DNA from: Aquimarina megaterium XH134 | Lineage (GTDB): Bacteria; Bacteroidota; Bacteroidia; Flavobacteriales; Flavobacteriaceae | Direction: 5' to 3' | NCBI RefSeq assembly: GCF_000520975.1 | Contig: NZ_JACB01000044.1 | Location: forward strand, 1 to 64,000 | DNA: 64,000 nt | In this document: piece by piece, positions 33,865 to 44,100 of the stretch | How positions within the stretch are numbered: position 1 is the first letter of the stretch | Layout: every line of letters begins with the position of its first letter | The notes under the pieces: generated by a model | Database searches by the model: none | What the model was told of the DNA's origin: nothing | The model's input: the letters and a program-made list of their open reading frames with translations, nothing else | Position numbers and translations under genes: made by a program

Positions 33865-34377
33865 ATGAAAATTGAAAATTGCACAATAGATGATATTGAT
33901 GAAATATACAGGTTGTACAGAATAGCTTCAGCATATCAAAAATCAAAAGAAGGAGTTATTGTTTGGCCAGAGTTTGAGCGAAAACTTGTAGAAGATAGTA
34001 TCTCAGAAAACAGGCAATGGAAACTTACCATTGATAACAAGATTGCTTGTGTATGGACCATCACATTTAGTGATGAGCAAATTTGGGAAGAAAAAAATGG
34101 CGATGCTGCTATCTATATTCATCGTATTGCAACCAATCCCGATTATAGAGGTCAAAATTTTGTGGCAATCATTGTAGAGTGGTCAAAAGAATATGCCAAA
34201 AAAAGTAATAAGGACTATATACGATTAGATACACTAGGCAACAATGTAAAGCTTATAGAACATTATAAAAAGGCTGGTTTTGACTTTTTAGGATTCTTTG
34301 ATTTAAAAAACACAGAAGGATTACCCGATCATTATGGTAAGGCTCCCGCCAGTTTATTCGAAATAAAGTTATCTTAG
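33865..34377 (+). CDS. GNAT family N-acetyltransferase
   Basis: A 170-residue GNAT enzyme (start at 33865, following AAAAGAG; the upstream start at 33802 adds a non-conserved extension). The acetyl-CoA-binding motif A is degenerate: YIHRIATNPDYRGQNF replaces R-x-x-G-x-G/A, though the strand and helix around it are clear. The acceptor substrate is unknown. C-terminal YKKAGFDFLGFF is the usual GNAT end region. It is a single gene. It may be active on a small amine or on a protein N-terminus. Confidence 0.8.
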   Translation: MKIENCTIDDIDEIYRLYRIASAYQKSKEGVIVWPEFERKLVEDSISENRQWKLTIDNKIACVWTITFSDEQIWEEKNGDAAIYIHRIATNPDYRGQNFVAIIVEWSKEYAKKSNKDYIRLDTLGNNVKLIEHYKKAGFDFLGFFDLKNTEGLPDHYGKAPASLFEIKLS

Positions 34378-34487
34378 TAATCTAAAGAAGAAAAAAAGTA
34401 ACTCATCAATTTCACTGAAAACAGGGAACTAAAAAACAGAAATGTAATCTATATTTGAGACAAAATAATAGTAATTCTACCTGACAC

Positions 34488-35390
34488 ATGAGTGACTTAA
34501 AAAATTTAATTATAGAAGAGATTAAAGAGTATGAATGGGACAAAATCGATGGTGTTATAAAATCAATTATCCCTAATATTATTTTCTCGGTCGATGAGAA
34601 CAAATCTACTCAAAGTTTGTTAAATTCAAGATTTGGAGGAAAACCTGCAGCTCCTTCTGGTTTTACGTGGCCTTTACAATCTTTAGGGCAAAAGGCTCCG
34701 CTTGCTTTCTTTTTTCAGCTTAATTTTGAAGAAATAAAACCATTTGACGTAGAGAACATATTCCCCAAAAAAGGAATTCTTTTATGTTTTGCTTCTGTAA
34801 CAGATGATATCATGTGGGAAGACGATTTGGAAGATGCTTTTAAAATCTATTTCTTTGCAGATACAGAAAATCTAGAACTTGTTGATATTCCAAACAACAT
34901 CCCAGATGATCAAAAACTAGCTACGAGAACGATAACTTTCAAAAATAGTTTTCAACTTCCTCGTTACCCTTTTAATTTTGCATTACTAGAAGACGGTCAT
35001 ATTTCTGAAGATGATGCTGACGGAATTGATCAGGTTTCAGACGATATGATGGACGAAGCTATCAATATCCAAATGCGAACAAAAATAGCTCTTGAGTCTG
35101 GTTTAAAACCACCAACTCCAAAAAATGATTTACACACGCTTTTTAGTCACAATATGTTATTAGGTGTTCCTTTTTCTGTTCAACATTATATTGCCGAAGA
35201 ATGGGCCGAAAGACATCATGAAGATGATGATATGAGCCAAAATTATGTCAACTTGATTTCCTTTGAAATGAAAGGTCATGAAGGATATGGATTTAGTTCA
35301 AACGGTGCTCATCTTTACCTTTGCATAGATAAAGAAGATCTAAAAAATAACGACTTTAGTAATGTTATTGCCTTAGTTCAGAACACATAA
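34488..35390 (+). CDS. DUF1963 (YwqG-like) protein
   Basis: A 300-residue cytoplasmic protein of the YwqG/DUF1963 family, recognised by SRFGGKPAAPSGFTWP near the N-terminus, FFFQLNFEE, and the IDQVSDDMMDEAIN and HEGYGFSSNGAHLYLCI regions. The family is widespread, with a beta-sandwich of unknown function; in some bacteria it is linked to toxin immunity. No toxin gene is next to it here. It is monocistronic. Confidence 0.82.
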   Translation: MSDLKNLIIEEIKEYEWDKIDGVIKSIIPNIIFSVDENKSTQSLLNSRFGGKPAAPSGFTWPLQSLGQKAPLAFFFQLNFEEIKPFDVENIFPKKGILLCFASVTDDIMWEDDLEDAFKIYFFADTENLELVDIPNNIPDDQKLATRTITFKNSFQLPRYPFNFALLEDGHISEDDADGIDQVSDDMMDEAINIQMRTKIALESGLKPPTPKNDLHTLFSHNMLLGVPFSVQHYIAEEWAERHHEDDDMSQNYVNLISFEMKGHEGYGFSSNGAHLYLCIDKEDLKNNDFSNVIALVQNT

Positions 35391-35554
35391 ATCCTTGTCT
35401 TTATTTCCTATTATATATAGTCTAAAATTGTTAATAAACACAAGAGGTTTTAACATGTAAACAGGGATTAAACAATCACTACATCATGATATACCGAAGA
35501 AATAAAATTATCTTAGTAACGGCTATGTAAAATTAGGGTAAAATAAGACTAAAA

Positions 35555-35935
35555 ATGATGAACTTAGAAGAAAACAAAAAGAATGCTATCGCATTCTACA
35601 AAACTGCCTATACCGGAAATCCTAAAAAAGCGGTAGAACGCTACGTTGGCGATTTGTATATTCAACATAATCCAGATGTTAAAGATGGTACCCAGGGGTT
35701 TATTGATTACTTCGAAAAAATGCAAGTCGAGTACCCCGAGAAATCAATTGAATTTGTACGTTGTATTGCCGAGGGTGACTTAGTAGCATTACATACACAT
35801 CAAATCTGGCCCGGAAATGATGAATATATAACTATGGATTTTTTTAGGTTTGATGAAAAAGGCAAAATTGTAGAGCATTGGGATGCCATCCAGCAAATCC
35901 CTGAAAAAAGTGCTAATAAAAATACCATGTACTAA
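35555..35935 (+). CDS. SnoaL/NTF2-like protein
   Basis: A 126-residue protein with the cone-shaped NTF2-like fold of the SnoaL (polyketide cyclase) group: NKKNAIAFYKTAYTGNPKKA, YIQHNPDVKDGTQGFIDYF, DLVALHTHQIWPG and MDFFRFDEKGKIVEHWD. The family's conserved His/Asp pairs (H in IQHNP and H in VEHWD) are kept. These proteins bind small hydrophobic ligands or act as isomerases. No biosynthetic partner is adjacent. The start could also be the next ATG at 35558. Confidence 0.82.
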   Translation: MMNLEENKKNAIAFYKTAYTGNPKKAVERYVGDLYIQHNPDVKDGTQGFIDYFEKMQVEYPEKSIEFVRCIAEGDLVALHTHQIWPGNDEYITMDFFRFDEKGKIVEHWDAIQQIPEKSANKNTMY

Positions 35936-36142
35936 TTAAAGCTGCCATCGGTATCCTACTAAAACCTTCTTAACGAAATCAATCTAGTTAATACGCAAAA
36001 CCTGGTATTACAAAAACATATGCTGTTTACCCATAATGATCACGCTGGTTTTTTTCTATCTTAGTCTCAGCATAGCATATCGTAGCAGATAACTATAGAA
36101 AACAACAACCAGATCAACAATATAAAAAGAACATCATACCCG

Positions 36143-36649
36143 ATGAAGAAAGGAATTATAATTCTGGGGAGTTCAAATAGTAATGGAGATACATACAAGG
36201 CAGCTTCATTCGTTAGCCAGCAAATGAACTATTCTATAATAGATTTAAAAACAAAAAATATATCAGAATTTGATTATGAATTCAACAATAGAGATGATGA
36301 TTTTCACCCTTTAATTGATAAAATCGTAAATCAATATGACCTCATTATTTTTGCAACTCCTGTGTATTGGTATACCATGAGTGGAATTCTGAAAACTTTT
36401 TTAGATAGAATTTCTGATTGTTTAAAAATAGAAAAAGATACAGGTCGAAAACTAAGAGGAATGGAAATGGCAATACTTAGTTGCGGTTCGGATAAACAAC
36501 TAAAAGATGGATTTCATATGCCATTTGTAGAAACATCAAAATATCTGGGAATGAAATATATCGGAGATGTACATTGCTGGGTCGAAAACAATACCCTTCC
36601 TGATTTGGTAGAAACAAAATTGAAGGATTTTATAAATCAAATACAATAA
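36143..36649 (+). CDS. Flavodoxin-family (NADPH-dependent FMN reductase-like) protein
   Basis: A 168-residue flavodoxin-like protein. The phosphate-binding loop is GSSNSNGDTYKA (residues about 9-20), and the isoalloxazine-contact loop is TPVYWYTMSGILKTFLDR. It should bind FMN and transfer electrons, like NAD(P)H:quinone-type reductases of the flavodoxin_2/FMN_red families. The stop codon overlaps the start codon of the arylamine N-acetyltransferase by one base (TAATG), so the two are co-translated. A joint role in xenobiotic handling is plausible but inferred. Confidence 0.85.
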   Translation: MKKGIIILGSSNSNGDTYKAASFVSQQMNYSIIDLKTKNISEFDYEFNNRDDDFHPLIDKIVNQYDLIIFATPVYWYTMSGILKTFLDRISDCLKIEKDTGRKLRGMEMAILSCGSDKQLKDGFHMPFVETSKYLGMKYIGDVHCWVENNTLPDLVETKLKDFINQIQ

Positions 36650-37413
36650 TGGATATTGATCTCTATCTAGAACGAATAAAGTACAAGAAGGACTTAAGTG
36701 TTAATAAAAAAGTGCTTTTCGAACTTCAGCAATCTCACTTAAAAAATGTGCCTTTCGAGAATCTAGACATTCATTACGATAGCGAAATCACACTTAACGT
36801 TGATACTATTTACAATAAAATAGTAGTTCAAAAAAGAGGAGGATTTTGCTATGAGTTAAACGGGTTATTCTATCATTTACTAAAAGAAATTGGGTTTGAT
36901 GTAAAAATGATTTCGGGTAGGGTTTATAACACATCAAAAGGGTACGGGAAAGAATATGATCATTTAGCCATAATAACTTCTATACATAACAATGATTATC
37001 TGGTAGATGTAGGATTTGGTAAATTCTCATATACTCCATTACTAATTAAACCCGGAGTTAAATTATCTGATGATTTTGGTTATTTTGAGTTTGATAAATT
37101 CGATGATGATTATTTAAGAGTAAACGAAGTGGTAGATGAAGTATCGACTCCACAATATATTTTTAAAACTATAGGTCGAAATTTTAATGAATTTCAAGAA
37201 ATGTGTATATTTCATCAAACCAGCAAAGATTCTCATTTTACACAAAAAAAAGTAATCTCCAGGATAACTGATACAGGAAGAATTACTTTAAATGACAATC
37301 AATGTAAAATTACCCAAGGAGCAGATACTAAGATCATAGAATTTACAGAAGAAACAAAATTTAACGAGCTTCTAAAAGAACATTTTGATATCGAAATACA
37401 GAAGCCTTCCTAA
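36649..37413 (+). CDS. nat: Arylamine N-acetyltransferase
   Basis: A 254-residue cytoplasmic enzyme with the complete NAT catalytic triad: C67 in KRGGFCYELN, H105 in YDHLAI and D120 in LVDVGFGKF. It transfers an acetyl group from acetyl-CoA to arylamines, hydrazines or hydroxyarylamines. The length fits the family (about 260-280). It overlaps the upstream flavodoxin-like gene by one base and is followed by a GNAT gene after 29 bases, giving a likely three-gene operon. Confidence 0.92.
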   Translation: MDIDLYLERIKYKKDLSVNKKVLFELQQSHLKNVPFENLDIHYDSEITLNVDTIYNKIVVQKRGGFCYELNGLFYHLLKEIGFDVKMISGRVYNTSKGYGKEYDHLAIITSIHNNDYLVDVGFGKFSYTPLLIKPGVKLSDDFGYFEFDKFDDDYLRVNEVVDEVSTPQYIFKTIGRNFNEFQEMCIFHQTSKDSHFTQKKVISRITDTGRITLNDNQCKITQGADTKIIEFTEETKFNELLKEHFDIEIQKPS

Positions 37414-37442
37414 ATCAAATTATAATATCATACTAAAAATAA

Positions 37443-37991
37443 ATGGCAATTACATTTCCTATTATAGAAACAGAACGATTACGACTACGACAGTTTACAA
37501 ACCATGATTTAGAGAATGTATATCTCGGTCTATCGAATCCCGATGTAATCAAATACTATGGGGTTAGCTTTAATAGTCGTGAAGCTACCAAAGAGCAAAT
37601 GATATGGTTTGCAGAATTAGAGAAAAATGAAACCGGCATATGGTGGGCTGTTTGCTCAAAAGATGGTAACACCTTCTATGGCGCAGGAGGACTTAATGCT
37701 ATCGAAAAAGAAAACAAAAAAGCAGAAATCGGATTCTGGCTTCTTCCCGAGCATTGGGGAAAAGGAATCATGAAAGAAGTAATGCCTCTCATTTGTAAAT
37801 TCGGATTTGAAAATCTAGGGTTGCATAGAATTGAAGGTTTTGTAGATGCCGAGAATTCGAATTGCAAAAATGGACTAGCAAAATTAGATTTTGAATACGA
37901 AGGGACAATGGTCGATTGCGAAATCAAAAACGGAAAACATGTTAGCGTAGCTATTTATGCCATGTTAAATAAAAGTTCCTCTTCTAAGTAA
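37443..37991 (+). CDS. GNAT acetyltransferase, RimJ/RimL type
   Basis: A 182-residue acetyltransferase of the RimJ/RimL-like branch: IIETERLRLRQFTNHDLENV at the N-terminus, LPEHWGKGIMKEVM as the acetyl-CoA loop (motif A), and LHRIEGFVDAENSNCKNGLAKLDF at the C-terminus. Members acetylate ribosomal proteins, antibiotics or other amines. It follows the nat gene by 29 bases on the same strand and is likely in its operon. No terminator is obvious downstream. Confidence 0.85.
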   Translation: MAITFPIIETERLRLRQFTNHDLENVYLGLSNPDVIKYYGVSFNSREATKEQMIWFAELEKNETGIWWAVCSKDGNTFYGAGGLNAIEKENKKAEIGFWLLPEHWGKGIMKEVMPLICKFGFENLGLHRIEGFVDAENSNCKNGLAKLDFEYEGTMVDCEIKNGKHVSVAIYAMLNKSSSSK

Positions 37992-38104
37992 AAAAGAATA
38001 TCTATATTTTATTATCAGTCCTATTGTAATGCAATTGGTTTCTCTAATTAAACGAATGTCTAAACCAAACTACATAATTAAGATCAAATACATTTTTATT
38101 AAGT

Positions 38105-39232
38105 ATGAATTTTGAAATATTAGATTTTTTGATTTTAATAGGGGTAACTCAAGGGTTTATCTTTGCAATCATAATTTTATTTTCCAAATTTTTTAAAAAC
38201 AAGACCAATTTATACCTGGGCATAAGTCTTTTACTCGGAGTTTTTATCAATATTCAATATTGGGCCTTACATTATAATTGGTATAAAGAGTATCAAAATT
38301 TTAGAATACTAGAAGATATTGAATTAGTATTGGCTTTTCCGGTAACCTTATATTTTTATTACTTAAAATTATTAAATCCCTCACTAAAGCTTAGAAATAA
38401 GGAGTGGTTATTGTTTGTTCCTTTTATTATATCAGTAGGGTTAAACTTATATATTGGTGGGCAATTTTACTTTGATTTATACCCTATTCATAACAAAGCA
38501 TGGATACCCCATTTTTATACAATAGAATATTACTTTTCGATTCTATTTAATTTAGGTCTACTTGTAGTAGAATTTCGCTTGTTATTTAAAAACAATATCA
38601 AATATCAACCCGATATCGGCTATGATCTTAAATGGATACGTCTATTTTATACTTTTCATGTTTTACTCATCTTTTTTTGGATTTTAACAAGTGTAGTAGA
38701 TTATTACTATAACAGTGATTATTCTATCATTATATGGCTATTGCTTAATATTCTTTTTTATTGGATCGGTTATCAAGGAATATACAAGTTTACCTTGGCC
38801 AAAAACAGATTCGAAATAAGAGAGATTAACAAAAAGAAAACAAACGAAAAACAGAAAGAACCTGTAAAACTTAAAGAAGGAGAAGACAACCCATATTTTA
38901 AAAAATTTATACAACTTCTAGAAACTGAAAAGTTATATAGAAATCAACAATTGAGTAGAGATGATATTGCAACTCGGTTAAATATAAGTATTGGTTACCT
39001 TTCTCAAATAATTAATAGTGTCGCTCAAAAGAATTTTTCTGATTATTTAAACGCGTACAGAGTGAAAGAAGCTAAAACTATGATTTTAGATCCTGAGTTT
39101 GATAATTATGATATGGTAGCAATAGGACTTGAAGCTGGATTTAATTCTAAATCTGCTTTTTATAAATATTTCAAGAAAGAAACCGGCAATACCCCAACTA
39201 CATTTAAAAAAATGCACAAAGAACAGATGTAA
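38105..39232 (+). CDS. AraC-family regulator with multi-pass membrane N-terminus
   Basis: A 375-residue protein with seven predicted membrane helices across residues about 8-230 and a C-terminal AraC helix-turn-helix domain (about 270-372: LSRDDIATRLNISIGYLSQI and VAIGLEAGFNSKSAFYKYFKK). The linker is basic (NKKKTNEKQKEPVKL). This layout, common in Flavobacteriaceae, binds DNA while attached to the inner membrane and presumably senses an envelope or membrane signal. It has the same plan as the gene at 61878. The adjacent lipoprotein at 39331 is a possible target. Confidence 0.88.
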   Translation: MNFEILDFLILIGVTQGFIFAIIILFSKFFKNKTNLYLGISLLLGVFINIQYWALHYNWYKEYQNFRILEDIELVLAFPVTLYFYYLKLLNPSLKLRNKEWLLFVPFIISVGLNLYIGGQFYFDLYPIHNKAWIPHFYTIEYYFSILFNLGLLVVEFRLLFKNNIKYQPDIGYDLKWIRLFYTFHVLLIFFWILTSVVDYYYNSDYSIIIWLLLNILFYWIGYQGIYKFTLAKNRFEIREINKKKTNEKQKEPVKLKEGEDNPYFKKFIQLLETEKLYRNQQLSRDDIATRLNISIGYLSQIINSVAQKNFSDYLNAYRVKEAKTMILDPEFDNYDMVAIGLEAGFNSKSAFYKYFKKETGNTPTTFKKMHKEQM

Positions 39233-39330
39233 TGATAAAAAAAGAGTCCATAATTGTTCAATTCTAACTTTTAGAGACTTCTAACTTTTTGAACTCAACT
39301 AATTTTGCTCAAAACAAAAAAAGAAAAGTT

Positions 39331-39738
39331 ATGAGCAAAAAACTAATTGTATTCGTTTTAATAACATTAAATATTACTTTTTCATGTAATACCGATGATG
39401 ATGTCGTCGGTACAATTAATGAAACATTTATTATTGGTCAATGGCAATTATCTAGTTCTACCAAAAATGGAACTGCTATTGATTTAGACACTTGTGATCT
39501 TATGGAAACTTATGTTTTTAGTAACTCTAATAAAGTAAGTATTACCCTTTACACTTTTAATACAAACAATGTATGTGAAGAAGGTGCTAAAACAACTTAT
39601 GATTATACTATTACCGGTACTAATCTTACCATTAGCAACAATAGTGCTTTTGTAATCTCGACTCCAGAAAACGCCACTCTTATTCTCACATCCAAAAATT
39701 CATCAGATACTTTTGTAAATACATATACCAGGAAATAA
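39331..39738 (+). CDS. Lipocalin-like lipoprotein
   Basis: A 135-residue lipoprotein. The start is set at ATG 39331 because it opens a lipoprotein leader (KKLIVFVLITLNITFSC); the upstream TTG start is poor. The mature part has the FIIGQWQLSSSTKNG opening and successive beta strands with Y-x-F-S-N and YTITGTNLTI patterns typical of the lipocalin-like (DUF4923-type) family of Bacteroidota. The function is unknown, probably binding at the outer membrane. It is followed by a strong terminator. Confidence 0.75.
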   Translation: MSKKLIVFVLITLNITFSCNTDDDVVGTINETFIIGQWQLSSSTKNGTAIDLDTCDLMETYVFSNSNKVSITLYTFNTNNVCEEGAKTTYDYTITGTNLTISNNSAFVISTPENATLILTSKNSSDTFVNTYTRK

Positions 39739-39759
39739 CCAAAAAATATCTCGTGTTAA

Positions 39760-39812
39760 AAATGTCTAGGTTTATTATCATTTTAAACCTGGACATTTCT
39801 ATATTTTATAAG
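39760..39812 (+). terminator. Terminator after the lipocalin-like gene
   Basis: AAATGTCTAGGTTTA at 39760-39774 pairs with TAAACCTGGACATTT at 39784-39798 (one mismatch), followed by CTATATTTTATA. Confidence 0.8.
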
Positions 39813-39935
39813 CTGAATATATAGTAAAGAAACCTTTTATTACACTCGGTATTATGAAGATTTAACAATATTCGTAACAACAAAACCCAGGGATAGTACG
39901 TTAAGATATTCACACACGATCATGTTAAAGAACTC

Positions 39936-40496
39936 ATGAATATATTACCTAAATACGGGCTACTGCAGTTTAGAAATGCAGCGAGAATATATAGTAAGTC
40001 TATTACTGAAAGTCTGCAGCTCTTTAGAGAAGAAACAAAATTTCTTAAAACTTCTTTGTTTTTTTCTTATAAACACGACGAGCTAGAAGAACTCGATAGT
40101 GCAATTAATTTTTTAAAAGGGTTTGGTGTACTTATCTATGCAGATTATTTGTTGCTTGATCCAGATACTACAGAAAACCCCAGTAAGGTAACCGACAAAG
40201 AGATCCAGCAAAAAACAGAAGAAAAAATAAAGGATAATAAAAAGTTTATATTCCTGGCCACAGAAAATGCCATTAGTTCTAAACGTTGTAAATGGGAATT
40301 ACGATACGCCAATACACAAAAACCCAAAGATCATATCGCTATTTTCCCTATACGAGAAGATTATACAGATTATGGTGGTGCCGAGTACTTACTAAAATTT
40401 CCTTACATTCAAAAAAGTGAAATCAATCCAGATGGATATGATGTTAAATCCCCTAATGGAGATGTCATAGAACTAGGTGCCTGGTTAGCATCTTAA
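39936..40496 (+). CDS. Orphan TIR-domain protein
   Basis: A 186-residue protein that is nearly all TIR domain (about 36-170). The strand LKTSLFFSYKHDELEELD is box 1, KKFIFLATENAISSKRCKWELRYA is the box with the conserved W120-E121, where E121 corresponds to the catalytic glutamate of NAD-hydrolysing TIR proteins, and GVLIYADYLLL is the middle strand. The first 35 residues are basic-helical. The candidate activity is NAD hydrolysis or cyclisation to a signal molecule. No Thoeris (ThsA), SIR2, STING or other defence gene adjoins it. It may be a stand-alone defence or stress protein. Confidence 0.78.
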   Translation: MNILPKYGLLQFRNAARIYSKSITESLQLFREETKFLKTSLFFSYKHDELEELDSAINFLKGFGVLIYADYLLLDPDTTENPSKVTDKEIQQKTEEKIKDNKKFIFLATENAISSKRCKWELRYANTQKPKDHIAIFPIREDYTDYGGAEYLLKFPYIQKSEINPDGYDVKSPNGDVIELGAWLAS

Positions 40497-41137
40497 TTTG
40501 GTTTCTAAAATCTTAGAAAATACCATATCACAAGTTAAGTGATTTACTATTCAGAGTTTTGTCGTTTACCAAAACCCTGAGATCAAATTCTTATATGATT
40601 AATGGGCTTAACCATTTTTTATCTTCTTTAAATATTTTTTTGATTTTTTTTCAATATCTTCATAGTAAATCATAAAAAATTAAAAATTTACTGATTATCT
40701 ACATTTTTTTATTTAAAAAAAACGAACTCCAATTGGGGGGTAATGCCCAATAACACGTCTTATATAATAGGCGCCATTATCAATACAAGTAACAATTAAC
40801 GTAGTGCCCAAGCTTAACCAATTTCTAGTAATTGTAGGTATACTTACCTATTTATAGTATATCTCTCTGGTATAAATCTTAGTAAAAACACGAAAAATGC
40901 TTCTAAAAAAATCATTTAGTATACATATACTACATGTTTTATTACCCTCTATGTTAATAAAACACTTTGATATTCTATATATCCAATTCCTTTCTATATC
41001 AAAGATCCATTTTCTTTTTATTTCGGTATTTCATAAAACACTACCTATTCTATATACTCCCCAAAATATTCAAAATTATAATTCACCAACTAAAATGTAA
41101 TAGCATTTTAATTCATGTCTAATCAAATCACAATTGT
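40497..41137. other. Long AT-rich intergenic stretch before the SusC gene
   Basis: About 640 bases without a supportable gene. It holds a run with CCAATTGGGGGGTAATGCCC near 40731 and a GGTATACTTACC palindrome near 40837. A 67-codon open frame within 40897-41100 is compositionally non-coding. I expect the SusC promoter in the last 200 bases but cannot place it. Confidence 0.5.
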
Positions 41138-44100
41138 ATGAGAAAACAACTCTTAATTTTAATGTGTGCAGTGCTGCTATCAAGTATTGGTTATAGCCAA
41201 ACTACAATAACAGGTACTGTTCGGGACATAGCAGGTCCCTTACCTGGGGCAACAATTCTAGTACAGGGAACTAGAACTGGAACGACAACAGATTTTGACG
41301 GTAAATATACTATCGACGCAAACTCTGATCAGACATTAGTCTTTTCGTATTTGGGATATGTCACGAAAGAAATACCAATTGCTAATCAAACTACAATCGA
41401 TGTTATCTTACAGGAAGATGCCGAAGCCTTAGGCGAGGTTATTGTAACTTCTTTAGGGTTTGTAGAAAAAAGAGATAAACTATCTTCTACTTATTCTAAA
41501 ATCGATGCAGACAAGCTAGTACAACCTGTAGAGAATAAAATCATTGACGGTATAGCTGGTAAAGCCGCTGGGGTAAGTATCAATGCCACTTCTGGAGATC
41601 CCGGAGCTGGTTCTAATATTCAAATTAGAGGAACCAGTTCTCTGGGAGGTTCTAGCCAACCTCTAATTATTGTAGATGGGGTACCCTTAAACAATGATAC
41701 CATAGAAGGTTCTGGTAGTGGAGATACCTCTGCAGGAGTATCACAGCAGTCCAGGCTTAATGACCTTAATCCAGATGATATCGAATCTTTTCAAGTATTT
41801 AAAGGAGCTTCTGCAGGAGCATTGTATGGAACAAGAGCACTTAACGGTGTAATTGTAATCACCACCAAAAAAGGTAAAAAAGGTAAAATGAGAGTTACCT
41901 TCTCTTCTGGTGTTTCTATCGATGAAGTCTCGTATAAGCATCCATTACAACGATCTTTCGGACAAGGTACCAATGGTAACTATAGTCCAACATCTGCCTT
42001 CTCTTGGGGGGATAGAATCTCGGACAGAAGCGGAGCTCCAGATGATGTAGATACTACAGGAGAATTTTTTGAATCTTTGGTAACCAATACTACTATTTAT
42101 CCGATTACTCAAAAAAATAGAACAGATCAGTATGTAGATAGTAATTTTGACAAAGTATTTGGTACCGGGGTCACACTCGATAATCGTTTCACCTTAAGTA
42201 CCGGAAGTGAAAAAGGTACCTATTTCTTAAGTGGAGGTCACGTAGATCAGGACGGAACGATTAAAAATAGCTATTATAAGAAAACTAATTTCACCTTATC
42301 TACTTCTCAGAATTTTACAGATAGGCTTACTGCTAATATCAAAGGAAATTACATACATACCAGCTCTAACAGAATTCAGCAAGGTTCTAATACCGCAGGG
42401 TTATATCTGGGATTACTGCGTACATCGCCAGATTTTGATATCACAGATTATAAAGGAGATTATAATAATGGAGCCGGAACTATCGTACAATCGCGTCATC
42501 GTTCTTATCGAAGATATCTTGGAAACAGTGATAATGTAATTTATAATAATCCTCTTTGGACCATCAATGAGCAAGGAAGTACTGCCAAAGTAAATCGTTT
42601 TATTGGTACAGCAGAATTAAAATATCAATGGAACGATAATATCAACTCTATCCTTAGAGGAGGTGCAGATTTTTATTCTGATAACAGGGTATATTTCTTT
42701 CCATACTATACTGCAAGTTCTGCCCGAAGGTTTGGTTTACTTAATGACGAAACCATAAATAATGAAGAGTATACGATGGATATACTAACATCTTTTCGAT
42801 ATGCATTAACAGAACAGTTAAACACTAATGTTATTATAGGATATGGTATTAATGACAGGAGAAGAAAACGAGATTTTATTGAAGCAGATAACTTCATTGC
42901 CAATTTTAGAAAACCATTAGATCCTGTAGAAATTTCGGCAAAAGAAAATATCTCCTCAGAGATTACCAGAACCTCGAGAAGGAATATTCGCTTCTATGGT
43001 ACTGCCAATTTTGATTATGCCGATCAATTGTTTTTAACTCTTGGAGGGGCATATGAAAAACATTCTGTACTCCCAAAAAGTGATAATGCATTCTTTTATC
43101 CAAGCGCAGAATTAGGCTGGACTTTTAGTCGATTAATTAATGGTTTTGATCCTTTATCCTTTGGTAAACTTAGACTTGCTTTTGGTCAGGTAGGTAATGT
43201 TCCTCTGGCACATAGAGAGGAAACCGTTTTTGAAGTAGGGTCTTTTTCTACTTTTTCTGATGCTATCGCACTCGAAGATTTTGGAGGAGGATTTCAATTC
43301 GACGAACGCCTTGGAAATCCAAACCTAAAACCAGAAATAAAAACAGAATACGAAGTTGGATTAGATCTTCGTTTCTTTAAAAATAGATTTTCATTATCGA
43401 CTACCTATTACAAAAACGAAACTAAAGATGTATTGCTTAATATAGCAATACCTCCAACACTAGGGTTTTCTGAAATTTATGGAAATGGAGCTACTATAGA
43501 AAATGAAGGGTTTGAAGCCGAATTGAAATACGATTTTATAAAAAACAGAGATTGGAAAGCTAGTGCTGCCATAAATTTTAGTACTAATAAAAACCTGGTT
43601 TCTAAGATCGAAGGAGGAGGAGTGGTTAATTTTACTCCCGGTAGTTCTATCCAATCTGTAGCTATCGAAGGAGAACCGTTAGGAGTTTTGTATACCCAAG
43701 GTGCTCAACGTAATGCTGATGGAAGCCTAGTACTAGATACTAATGGTTTTCCCATAGTAGATACTAGCGGTAACAAAGTAGTAGGAGATCCTAACCCAGA
43801 TTGGCTAGGAGGTTTACAATTAAGTATATCATATAAAGATCTATCGATATCGGCATTGTTTGACACCAGTCAAGGTAATGATATGGCGCAAAGAACTCGT
43901 TTCATCACTTCATACTTCGGAACTCACGGAGATGTAGGAAACACTATTACTTTAAATGAAGATTTGGTGAATTTTAATGGAGATGTTGTACCAGCAGGTA
44001 CAAGCGTAAGAGCTAATATAGGTAACTTCGGAAATGGAAACGTACTACTAGACGAGAGTTATTATAGAAACCTATATGGTTTTGGAGATGGTAAATTAAA

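Noticed and set aside
34488-35390. Immunity protein for an adjacent toxin
   Set aside because: No toxin-like or Rhs/T6SS gene is adjacent; DUF1963 alone does not show it.
39936-40496. Complete Thoeris or CBASS system
   Set aside because: No SIR2, SLOG, macro or nucleotidyltransferase gene lies within several kilobases on either side.
40897-41100. A 67-codon open frame before the SusC gene
   Set aside because: Extremely hydrophobic and AT-driven wording (Ile, Leu, Phe, His), no ribosome site, and it lies where the SusC promoter is expected.
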